The translations under genes were made by a program, and so were the position numbers. A stretch of 51,638 bases of DNA from SURF-32 sp964648365 (lineage in GTDB: Bacteria; Planctomycetota; Phycisphaerae; UBA1845), in NCBI GenBank assembly GCA_964648365.1, contig CAZYLK010000022.1, positions 1 through 51,638 of the forward strand, read 5' to 3'. How positions within the stretch are numbered: position 1 is the first letter of the stretch; every line of letters begins with the position of its first letter. The notes beneath the pieces were generated by a model. That model ran no database searches. It saw only the letters and a list, made by a program, of their open reading frames with translations, and was not told the DNA's origin. This document shows positions 1 to 7,741 of this stretch, in pieces.

Positions 1-85
1 CCCGGGAGATGATCATGCAAAACCGCCGACCGGAGCGTCGGATGACCCGCTCGAATTCACGGCCGGTCACGCAGCTCTCGGAGGA

Positions 86-3000
86 CTACCCGCATCGGGT
101 TTCCTCACGAATCCCGCACTCGATCGTCTCGACAGCGTGCCGGCCGTCGGGGACGCGCCTGAACTTCGCACGCGCCCGGCCGTTGTCGCCGACGGTTGTG
201 CGCACGTCACTGTCAGGGTCGTCGTCGAGCCGGAAGGTCACGGCCGCGCCGGGCTCGGCCCGTTTGAGCTTCGCGGCAATCTTGTTCCGTTCGCCCTGCG
301 GCCGACACTTCGCGGAGAGCTTCTCAATACCCGTACATCCGCCCCCGGCATGGAACTCGTACGGCCCGATGTCCACGATCCCCGGCTCCGGGCACGGTTC
401 GTCGCAGTTGCCGGTATCCGGCGTCGCCGGGTCGTCGACGAAGCGGCGGTTGCCGTCCAGGTCCGTCTCGATTCCTTCCGGCACGGCCTCGTTGTCGCCT
501 GCGTCGATGCAGGGTGATCCGTCGCGGAGGCGATAGTCGCCGTTTTCCGGATCAACGAAGAGTGGATCGTCGCCGAAGTTGCCGACGCCGCCGAGTTGGC
601 CGGTCCAGCCTTGGATGCAAGTATAATTCACGCGCACCTCGCTGAGATACCCGCTAATCTGCGAGGACTCACCGATTCCCTCACTATCGCTATTTCCCCA
701 GAAGATGCAATTCGTCCAATCGTGCCCAAATCGGCTTGAGCTGCCAAAAACGCCCCCACCGAGTTCACTGGCTACATTCTCGACGAAAAGACAGTTGATC
801 ATCGTCGAGTCGGCGTTCAGGAACCTCATACCGCCGCCGTTGATCGAACGATTACGAAGAAAAAGACCATTGACGACAGTCGCGTGACAATTGTTGTCAA
901 TATAGAGCCCTCCGCCGTGAAGGTGTCTTGCGGTATTCTCAACGAATCGACAATCCACAAACAGCGGCCTAGCCGTATCCCATGCAGTTGCGACTCCTCC
1001 CCCACGGCTACCGCTGTTGCCGACGAATTGGCAATTCTGCAGCGTGGGGCTGGCCGACACAGGCCCGGCGGCGACGCCGTCGTTGAACATGCCCCCACCC
1101 CACACGTCGGACACGTTGTCCACAAATACACAGTTGGCGAGCGTCGGGTTGCCGTATGTGAAGAGCCCTCCCCCGCTGCCCACGGCCCAATTCGCGGAAA
1201 AGACCAGGTTGCTGAGCAGTGGAGCGCCATTGTTCCACATCCCCCCACCACGGTCGCGTTCGATGTTAGAGAGCGGCTCCGTGTGGGCGGCAGTGATCGT
1301 GAACCCGTCGAGCACGGCAGTGTTGTCGGTGTCCTTGCTGATCACGACGTGAAACGTATTGTCGAGCTTCGATGTGTCGTGCAGACCACCTACGTCATCG
1401 CCGTTGATGTCGCCACTGAGCACGGTTTCGTTAGTTTTCGGGTCGCGCTCTTCCCGCCTCGTCTCGCCCCCGGCGAAGCCTCCGTAGACGCCGACGCCGT
1501 TGCTGAGGCGGAAGCTGGCATGGCGGCTTCCGCCGACGGGCGCCGGCGTGTACGTCCCGGCCGCGATCCACACTTCTTCCACAAATCCGCGAGCGCCGGC
1601 CGCCACAACGAGTGCGTCGCGTGCCTCAGTGAAGGCGTCCGCCCAGCTTGTGCCATTGTCCTTCCCTTCCGCGTGCGGGTGAACGAAGAGGACGCGCGGT
1701 TCGCACTCATCGGGACGGCCGTTCTGGTTTTCATCCGGCGTGACGCCCTCTCGCGTTTCGCACTCGTCCACCAGGTCGTTGTCGTTGCAGTCCAGCCTGC
1801 TGGTCAGGCACTCGTCCGGAACGCCGTCCTCGTTGCAGTCGGCGCTGACACCTTGCGTAATGTCGCAGTCGTCGGGTGCCTGATTGCCGTTGCAGTCGGC
1901 CTCGCACTCGTCCGGCATCAGGTTGCCGTTGCAGTCTTCGCTCGTGCCGTTGCGGACGTCGTCGGCATCGCAGACGTGGTTGTCATTGCAATCCTGCGAC
2001 GGCTCACACTCGTCCGGAACCCCGTTATCATTGCAGTCGAGGCTTCGCCCCCGGCGGATGTCCCGATCGTCTGGCACGCCGTTGCTGTTACAGTCATCGA
2101 CGTGTTCGAACGCACCCATGTCCAGGAGAGGCGGCGCTCCGTCGCCCGTGTCGGGAACCCCCTCGACGTCCCCGAAGCGCGGCATGCCTTCCAGATCGAC
2201 GGGAACCCGCTCCTCCTCGTCCTCGTCGCCATCCGCGTCGATGACGTCGGGCGGCATCCCGGCATTGATTCCCGCGTCGATCGCGGGCGATCGGGGCGAC
2301 AGTCGCAGATCGTCGTCCTCGGTCCCCGGAGTGTCGTCCGGGCCGTCGGGGTCGACCAGCAGCGGATCAGTGCCGATGTTGCCGGTGCCGCCGAAATCTC
2401 CCGTCCAGCCTTGGATGCACGAGTAGTGAATCCGCGGAGCGCTGTCCAGGAAGTGAATCTGGGCCGACTCGTCTGTTCCGCCCGCGTCTTCGTTCCCCCA
2501 GAGGATCGTGTTGAACAGCGTCGGATGACTGTCGGAGCGGTGATTCATCCCTCCGCCGGCGTCGCCTGCGCGATTGCCACTCAACGTGCAGTTGATCAAC
2601 ACGATGCTGGAGTCGATGATGCTGTGCATGCCGCCACCGAGCAGGCCGGCCGAGTTGCCGCTCAAGACGCAGTTGACCATGGTGGCATTGGCTTCGTAGT
2701 TGAACATAGCGCCGCCACTGTGGCCGGCGTTATTGCCGAAGTACTGACAATTGGCGAGGATCGGACTGTCCGTGCGCAGGTAGATCGCACCGCCATAATC
2801 GGTCGCCGAATTGCTGACCAGCCGACAGCGCAGCGCCCGAAAACGAACATTAAAGCCACCCTGCATCTCGATGCCCCCGCCACGGCGGGAAGTGTTGTTC
2901 GTGAACACGCAGTCGTCCAATGTGGCAGTTCGCCCGCGTTCGTTGGCTCTATAGTAGAGGCCTCCCCCGCCAAGCTCTGCTTCGTTGCCAGTAAACTCGC

Positions 3001-3979
3001 AGTCGGTTGCGGTGAGATCATCGTTGAAATCACTAAGCCCGCCGCCGTAGTAACTGGCGTAGTTGCCCTGAAACAATGAATCGACGATCATCGTGGATGG
3101 CGAGTACTCGTTTTCCCAGGCTCCGCCATAAGCGGCGTGATTGTCCATGAAGACACAATCGCTCACCACATGCGACGTACTGTCGCTGAACATCGCACCG
3201 CCGAATACAGAGGACAGGTTGCCGACAAACTGACAACCAGTCACAGCCAATCGAGCACTTCGGTTACAGACTGCGCCGCCGCAACCGTTATTCCCGTAAG
3301 CGCTTACGGCGGCATTGGACGTCAACGCACAGTTCGACAAGTCTGTGTCCCCACCATTAAAAATGCCGCCGCCCCACGTGCCGAAGCTGTACTGAATGGC
3401 ACAGTTGCTGATCTTCAGTCTTCCGCCTTGATTGTACAATCCGCCCCCAAGGTGATGGATCCCCGGTCCATTCGCATTCCCGCCTGCGACGGTGAATCCA
3501 TCCAGCACGGTCCCCTCCCCCGTCCCGATCGCCGTCACCACGTGGTACGAGTTCTCATCGTTATTCGCGAACTCCGGCCCGTCATCCCCGTTGAGGTCGC
3601 CGCTGAGCGTGGTGACGTAGCTCTGCGGATCGCGCTGGTCGCGTTGCTCTTCCGTCCCGTTGAACCCGCCGTACAGGCCGGCGCCGCTGACGAGGTTGAA
3701 GCTGGCTTCGCGGTCGCCGTTGGGCGGGGCGGGCCTGTACATACCCTCCGCCACCCAGATTTCGTCGCCGGCCTGCGCCGCAGCGAGAGCGTCCTGTAAA
3801 TCGTCGAATGCGGTCTGCCATGTCTGCCCGTTGCCGCCCGGCTCTGCGTCGAGGTCCACGAAGATGACGTCCGCCCGTACTGCCGGAGCGCAGCACAGGC
3901 AGGCGGCGAACGCGGCGGCGCTGAGGCATTTCCGTAGAGAACATGCGCGTGCATGACATGAGTCTCGTAAGTCAGCCAT
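86..3979 (-). CDS. Secreted right-handed beta-helix protein, internally duplicated
   Basis: Predicted 1297-residue exported protein. Residues 1-36 form a signal peptide (basic start, Ala/Cys-rich core, VRA-D cleavage). Two homologous beta-helix halves follow, at about 37-620 and 765-1210. Each opens with a V(I/L)FV...NG..W..AF..DAL block and a YGGF..E..R..RD...LSGD(L/I)NGDD motif, and each ends with CIQGWTG, SP.IDAG and a DLDG-type block. A linker at about 626-763 carries some eight DCNxNGxPDEC-like calcium-binding repeats. A short C-terminal domain follows. Repeated GGG(L/M) turns are typical of parallel beta-helix (polymorphic outer-membrane protein-like) proteins. I start at the ATG at 3979 because it has a GGGAG upstream and gives the signal peptide; the frame stays open to 4366, but that part only translates repeats. 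Probably a cell-surface protein; substrate unknown. Confidence 0.85.
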   Translation of the reverse strand: MADLRDSCHARACSLRKCLSAAAFAACLCCAPAVRADVIFVDLDAEPGGNGQTWQTAFDDLQDALAAAQAGDEIWVAEGMYRPAPPNGDREASFNLVSGAGLYGGFNGTEEQRDQRDPQSYVTTLSGDLNGDDGPEFANNDENSYHVVTAIGTGEGTVLDGFTVAGGNANGPGIHHLGGGLYNQGGRLKISNCAIQYSFGTWGGGIFNGGDTDLSNCALTSNAAVSAYGNNGCGGAVCNRSARLAVTGCQFVGNLSSVFGGAMFSDSTSHVVSDCVFMDNHAAYGGAWENEYSPSTMIVDSLFQGNYASYYGGGLSDFNDDLTATDCEFTGNEAELGGGGLYYRANERGRTATLDDCVFTNNTSRRGGGIEMQGGFNVRFRALRCRLVSNSATDYGGAIYLRTDSPILANCQYFGNNAGHSGGAMFNYEANATMVNCVLSGNSAGLLGGGMHSIIDSSIVLINCTLSGNRAGDAGGGMNHRSDSHPTLFNTILWGNEDAGGTDESAQIHFLDSAPRIHYSCIQGWTGDFGGTGNIGTDPLLVDPDGPDDTPGTEDDDLRLSPRSPAIDAGINAGMPPDVIDADGDEDEEERVPVDLEGMPRFGDVEGVPDTGDGAPPLLDMGAFEHVDDCNSNGVPDDRDIRRGRSLDCNDNGVPDECEPSQDCNDNHVCDADDVRNGTSEDCNGNLMPDECEADCNGNQAPDDCDITQGVSADCNEDGVPDECLTSRLDCNDNDLVDECETREGVTPDENQNGRPDECEPRVLFVHPHAEGKDNGTSWADAFTEARDALVVAAGARGFVEEVWIAAGTYTPAPVGGSRHASFRLSNGVGVYGGFAGGETRREERDPKTNETVLSGDINGDDVGGLHDTSKLDNTFHVVISKDTDNTAVLDGFTITAAHTEPLSNIERDRGGGMWNNGAPLLSNLVFSANWAVGSGGGLFTYGNPTLANCVFVDNVSDVWGGGMFNDGVAAGPVSASPTLQNCQFVGNSGSRGGGVATAWDTARPLFVDCRFVENTARHLHGGGLYIDNNCHATVVNGLFLRNRSINGGGMRFLNADSTMINCLFVENVASELGGGVFGSSSRFGHDWTNCIFWGNSDSEGIGESSQISGYLSEVRVNYTCIQGWTGQLGGVGNFGDDPLFVDPENGDYRLRDGSPCIDAGDNEAVPEGIETDLDGNRRFVDDPATPDTGNCDEPCPEPGIVDIGPYEFHAGGGCTGIEKLSAKCRPQGERNKIAAKLKRAEPGAAVTFRLDDDPDSDVRTTVGDNGRARAKFRRVPDGRHAVETIECGIREETRCG

Positions 3980-4050
3980 GGTTGTGCTCCCGTTTCGCAT
4001 GTGCTCCAACCCGCCCCCGCTGGCGGAACCCCGATGGTGGAGCATCCACG

Positions 4051-4079
4051 ATGCTACCAATCGCGGCCGCGTGAAACAA
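4051..4079 (-). promoter_or_regulatory. Putative sigma70-type promoter for the beta-helix gene
   Basis: On the minus strand TTGTTT is followed by 17 bases and TAGCAT, about 75 bases before the ATG at 3979. Spacing is ideal, but the boxes match the consensus only moderately. Confidence 0.35.
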
Positions 4080-4167
4080 GAACTGCTGGATCCGGCGGCA
4101 GGCCCGGCGAGCGGGCCCGGCGGCTGCGCAGGGCAATCGGTCGCGGTCACAATCGGGTCGCGGAGCG

Positions 4168-4330
4168 CGTGGCACGGGCATCTTGCCCGTGATTCCGGAC
4201 CGGTATTCAGTGGGTCCGGGGTGACGGAACTCACCGCAGGAAAACGCTTGCTGCCATTTGAGTCACGGCCTGGAAGGCCGTGCCACGAAGAAGCATGCCC
4301 GCCTGTTCCGTCATGCACTCCGTCAGGCCG
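4168..4330. repeat. Two-hairpin composite repeat, copy 1
   Basis: Hairpin A (CACGGGCATCTTGCCCGTG, 4173-4191) is followed after about 70 bases by hairpin B (CACGGCCTGGAAGGCCGTG, 4264-4282) with trailing CCACG, then GCCCGCC and GTCATGCACTCC. The same order recurs near 13079, 19814 and, inverted, 20900. With the adjacent CACCGGTT array it fills the 535-base gap between the beta-helix and uvrA-like genes. Confidence 0.75.
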
Positions 4331-4343
4331 TTCAGCCGATCTC

Positions 4344-4490
4344 CACCGGTTGAAAACCGGTGCCACGCCGGATCACCGGTTGAAAACCGGTGCCACACCA
4401 GATCACCGGTTGAAAACCGGTGCCACACCAGATCACCGGTTGGAAACCGGTGCCACATCGGATCACCGGTTGGAAACCGGTGCCACATCC
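4344..4490. repeat. CACCGGTT palindrome array, five 30-bp units
   Basis: Five units begin at 4344, 4374, 4404, 4434 and 4464. Each holds the perfect palindrome CACCGGTTGAAAACCGGTG (or TGGAAACC variant) followed by CCAC and a short GATC-containing joint. The array starts about 25 bases beyond the stop of the UvrA half-gene. Related clusters lie at 18166, 42039 and 45495. Confidence 0.9.
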
Positions 4491-4514
4491 TGCCACACCG
4501 GAGGACACCAGATG

Positions 4515-6464
4515 TTACCGGCGCCCGGGCGGCTTGACGGGACGGCGCTGTTTAGGCACTTCAATCTCGCGGGCGCCGGACAGGTACCTGCCCGTGACCG
4601 ATCGATGCGAGCGGGCCACTTTGTCGGGGGGGCCGTGGGCGACGATTTCCCCTCCCCGGACGCCGGGGCCGGGGCCGAAGTCTACGACGACGTCGGCCGC
4701 GCGCATCGTCTCCTCGTCGTGCTCGACGACGATGACCGTGTTGCCCATGTCGCGCAGGTGCAGGAGCGAATCGAGCAGGCGGCGGTTGTCGCGGGCGTGC
4801 AGACCGATCGACGGTTCATCGAGAACATACAACACGCCGACGAGCCCGCAGCCGATCTGGCTGGCCAGGCGGATGCGCTGTGATTCGCCGCCGGACAGCG
4901 TCGGCGCCGCCCGGTCGAGCGAGAGATAATCCAGGCCGACGTCGAGCAGGAATCGCAGTCGCTCGCGAATCTCGCGCAGGATCTGGTCGGCGATCAGATG
5001 TTGCGTGGCGTCGAGTTCCAGCCGTCCGATCCAGGCGTCCGCGTCGGCGATGGTCATCGCGCCCACGTCGACGATCGAGTCGCCGTTCAACCGAATCGCC
5101 GCCGCCTGCCGATTGAGCCGCGCCCCGCGGCAATCGCCGCAGGCGGCCCGCCGCATGTACTTTTCATAGTACGCGCGAACCATCGGCGCCTTCGCCTTGC
5201 GGTATTTCGCCCGCAGTTCAGCGATCACGCCGTCGAAGGTGCCGCCGTGTCGCCACACGCCTCCGGACCAGCGCCAGGTGAACGTCAGGTGCGTCGCGCC
5301 CAGCCCGTGCAGCAATGCCCGCCGCGCGGTCGGCGCAAGCTTGTCCCACGGTGTCTTCAGATCGAAGCCGACGTGATCGGCGACCGCCTGGTAGATGTGC
5401 TTTCGCCATTTGCCGACCCGAGTGCGCATCGGTTCGATCGCCAGATCGAGAAACGACTTCGACGCATCGGGCACCAGCAGTTCGTCGTCGAAGTCGAACT
5501 TTTCGCCCAGGCCGTCGCAGGCCCGACACATGCCGGCGGGCGAGTTGAAGCTGAGCATCTGCGGCGACGGTGGGTCGAAGCTCAGGTCGCAGCTCGGACA
5601 GGCATAGCGGGACGAGAGCAACAGATCGCCACCGGAACCCGCAGCACCGCGACTGCCCTTCCCGCGCGCTGGCTTCGGCGCCTTGTCGCGCCGCTTCGGC
5701 GGTCGAGCGGTCTCAGCGGATGCGGCGGCCGCTGGCGCATTGCCGTCCTCTGAATGCACAATCACCGACCCATCCGCCATCCGCAGCGCCGCCTCGACCG
5801 CTTCCGCCAGCCGCGGCCGGATGCGCTCCGTCAGCGTGAGCCGGTCGATGACGATTTCGATGTCATGGCGGATGTTGCGGGCAAGCGTCGGCGCCTCGCT
5901 GAGCTTGACCACTACACCATCCACGCGGGCGCGGGCGTACCCTTGTCGCAGCATGTCCTCGAAGAAGTCACGAAACTCGCCCTTTTGTCCGCGCACCATC
6001 GGCGCCAGGATGAGCACGCGGGAGTCCGTCGGAAGCTGCATGATGCGGGCGACGATCTGATCGCGCGTCTGCGCCTGAATCGGCCTCATGCAGTCCGGGC
6101 AATGCTGCGTGCCGACGCGGGCGAACAGGACGCGAAGAAAGTCGTGAATCTGCGTGATGGTGCCGACCGTGCTGCGCGGGTTCCAGCCGCTGGTCTTCTG
6201 CTGGATGGCGATGGCCGGGCTCAGCCCTGTGATCTTGTCGACGTTCGGCTTGGGGAGTTGCCCGAGGAACTGGCGGGCGTAGGCGCTGAGCGACTCGATG
6301 TAGCGGCGCTGGCCCTCCGCGAAAATCGTGTCGAACGCAAACGTGCTCTTGCCGCTGCCGGAAACGCCCGTGAAGCAGATGAGCTTGTTGCGCGGAAGCG
6401 AAACCGAGACGCCCTTGAGATTGTGCTCGCGGGCGCCGATGACCTGGATCGTGCGAGGTTCCAT
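4515..6464 (-). CDS. uvrA: UvrA-like protein, first ABC half only
   Basis: The 649 residues match the N-terminal half of excinuclease subunit UvrA, the ATP-driven damage sensor of nucleotide excision repair. Visible are Walker A (GVSGSGKSTFAFDTI, about 32-46), the YxESLSAYARQFL block, Cys pairs CPDC, CPSC and CRAC consistent with zinc modules, CGDC, the signature LSGGESQRIRLASQIG and Walker B with LDEPSIGLHARDN. The protein stops after VTGRYLSG...IEVP, where the second ABC half of a usual UvrA (about 940 residues) would begin. A Lys/Arg/Ala-rich insert lies near residues 230-275. A palindrome array follows the stop. The start has no Shine-Dalgarno and abuts a CTCCC heptad array. It may be a truncation, a split UvrA, or a repurposed single-half ATPase; the C-terminal half is not in this window. 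Confidence 0.85.
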   Translation of the reverse strand: MEPRTIQVIGAREHNLKGVSVSLPRNKLICFTGVSGSGKSTFAFDTIFAEGQRRYIESLSAYARQFLGQLPKPNVDKITGLSPAIAIQQKTSGWNPRSTVGTITQIHDFLRVLFARVGTQHCPDCMRPIQAQTRDQIVARIMQLPTDSRVLILAPMVRGQKGEFRDFFEDMLRQGYARARVDGVVVKLSEAPTLARNIRHDIEIVIDRLTLTERIRPRLAEAVEAALRMADGSVIVHSEDGNAPAAAASAETARPPKRRDKAPKPARGKGSRGAAGSGGDLLLSSRYACPSCDLSFDPPSPQMLSFNSPAGMCRACDGLGEKFDFDDELLVPDASKSFLDLAIEPMRTRVGKWRKHIYQAVADHVGFDLKTPWDKLAPTARRALLHGLGATHLTFTWRWSGGVWRHGGTFDGVIAELRAKYRKAKAPMVRAYYEKYMRRAACGDCRGARLNRQAAAIRLNGDSIVDVGAMTIADADAWIGRLELDATQHLIADQILREIRERLRFLLDVGLDYLSLDRAAPTLSGGESQRIRLASQIGCGLVGVLYVLDEPSIGLHARDNRRLLDSLLHLRDMGNTVIVVEHDEETMRAADVVVDFGPGPGVRGGEIVAHGPPDKVARSHRSVTGRYLSGAREIEVPKQRRPVKPPGRR

Positions 6465-6470
6465 GTGAAG

Positions 6471-6664
6471 AAGGGAGTGAGGGAATGAGGGAGTAAGGGA
6501 ATAAGGGAATGAGGGAGTAAGGGAGAAGGGCTTTCACACTGCACGCAAAAGGGCAAAGCGTCGTCGGCGCGCTCAGCATGGCTGCCCTTCAATCGCTCAA
6601 TCGAAAAGCAAAGCTCGGATTCTCTCTTCCCTCACTCCCTCACTCCCTGACTCCCTGACTCCCT
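6471..6664. repeat. Inverted GGGAGT/ACTCCC heptad arrays, pair 1
   Basis: On the plus strand about eight imperfect GGGA(G/A)T(A/G)A heptads (6471-6530) are followed by a 95-base unique core and then by ACTCCCT heptads (6628-6662). The pair separates the lipoprotein stop from the uvrA-like start. The distal arm supplies the last codons of the lipoprotein gene. Confidence 0.85.
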
Positions 6665-7318
6665 ACCCTCCAGCAATTCCGCCTTCGGCCGGCCGCGCTT
6701 CTCAAACTGCAACTGCACAACCCGCCACAGGCCGGCGTCGTCCGATGCCGCGGCCGTGCCGCCGGACGGCTTCTCCTTCGCCATGAGCACTTCGAGCAGC
6801 ACGGCCGCCCGCGCGTCGCCGCTCGGATCCGCCAGCGGAAGCCCCACGCCGCACAACGACTGCCCGGCCGCGCCGATCTGGGTCGGCGCAACCCTCATCC
6901 GCTCCCGGGCCGCGGGCAGGTCGAAGTCGAAGTTGTCCACGTAGTAGGCGACGATCGGCGCCCAGTGGGTCACCACCTGGTAGATCGACTCGTCGCGCGA
7001 CAGTCGCGGATTGCGCAGCACGGAGAGGATCGCCGTCGGCGCGGCCACGTCGAACTGGACCTTCAGGGCTGCGTGGCGAGCCTCGTCGTCCGCGGCGGTG
7101 ACGTCGTCCCGAATGGCCCGCAGCAGGACGTACACGACCTCCTCCGGCGAGGCGCTCTCGTCGAGCGTGACGCCGTAGTGCGTGACCGGGGCGACCTTGA
7201 CCGACGGCAGATCCTTGCCCACCAGGCGCACGTTGCGCTCGCACCCGGCCGCCAGCAGCGCCAGCCCCGCCACGGCCGGCAGGAGGGTCGAAATAAGCGA
7301 TGAATTCGTTCTCGGCAT
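6632..7318 (-). CDS. Lipoprotein of unknown function
   Basis: A 228-residue protein with a lipoprotein signal: short basic start, hydrophobic stretch and lipobox LAAGC at about residues 22-26, so it is probably anchored in a membrane by Cys26. The rest is soluble, with mixed helix and strand character and no catalytic motif that I recognise. The last residues (RESGSQGVRE) are encoded by the ACTCCC heptad array, so the native stop has been replaced or displaced by repeat sequence. It lies upstream of, and on the same strand as, the uvrA-like gene. The function cannot be assigned. Confidence 0.7.
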   Translation of the reverse strand: MPRTNSSLISTLLPAVAGLALLAAGCERNVRLVGKDLPSVKVAPVTHYGVTLDESASPEEVVYVLLRAIRDDVTAADDEARHAALKVQFDVAAPTAILSVLRNPRLSRDESIYQVVTHWAPIVAYYVDNFDFDLPAARERMRVAPTQIGAAGQSLCGVGLPLADPSGDARAAVLLEVLMAKEKPSGGTAAASDDAGLWRVVQLQFEKRGRPKAELLEGRESGSQGVRE

Positions 7319-7458
7319 GGTCGGCGCAGTCTATCGCGATGCCGCAAGTCGTCCAGCCGAGCGCCGAGACCCGCGCCCGGAGGCGCACCCGACCGTCCGG
7401 CCCGCGTGCCGCGGCTACCGGGGGCGCGAGCGCGCAAGCGACGCAAGCGAGCTTTTGC

Positions 7459-7488
7459 TTGACTCTCGTGCGTTCGGGCAGATATGAT
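7459..7488 (+). promoter_or_regulatory. Putative sigma70-type promoter for the sulfatase
   Basis: TTGACT, 18 bases, TATGAT. This is among the best promoter matches in the window. It implies a leader of about 245 bases before the sulfatase ATG at 7742. The leader is an open frame but encodes nothing that looks conserved. Confidence 0.5.
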
Positions 7489-7741
7489 GCCTGTACCGTG
7501 CCGGGCTCGCGGCGCAGGGTCGAGCAGGTCGCTACCGCTCGCTTTCACTTCAGGGGGGACAGGACAGTTTCGGTATGGACGTGCCGCATCGCCGGACGCG
7601 CTCGGCATGGGTTGCTGCGCAGCCCGCGGACCGCGCACGACCGGTGGGCCGGCCGCCGTTCGGGCCGTCACGGGCGGCCGGTCGGCGCCCGCGACACACG
7701 TCCGGCCGACAGACAGACACATCATTCGAGGTTGGGGACTG

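Noticed and set aside
1..85. Gene at the left window edge
   Set aside because: Only short frames without motif; no evidence of a gene beyond the beta-helix stop.
884..3079. 731-codon plus-strand frame over the beta-helix gene
   Set aside because: Val/Ala/Arg-rich shadow; the minus strand holds a signal peptide and repeats.
4344..4490. CRISPR array
   Set aside because: Units are 30 bases with nearly identical joints, so there are no unique spacers; no cas genes are nearby, and the same unit occurs as pairs elsewhere.
4367..6464. Longer upstream extension of the beta-helix gene to 4366
   Set aside because: Those codons translate the CACCGGTT and composite repeats, and the signal peptide begins at 3979.
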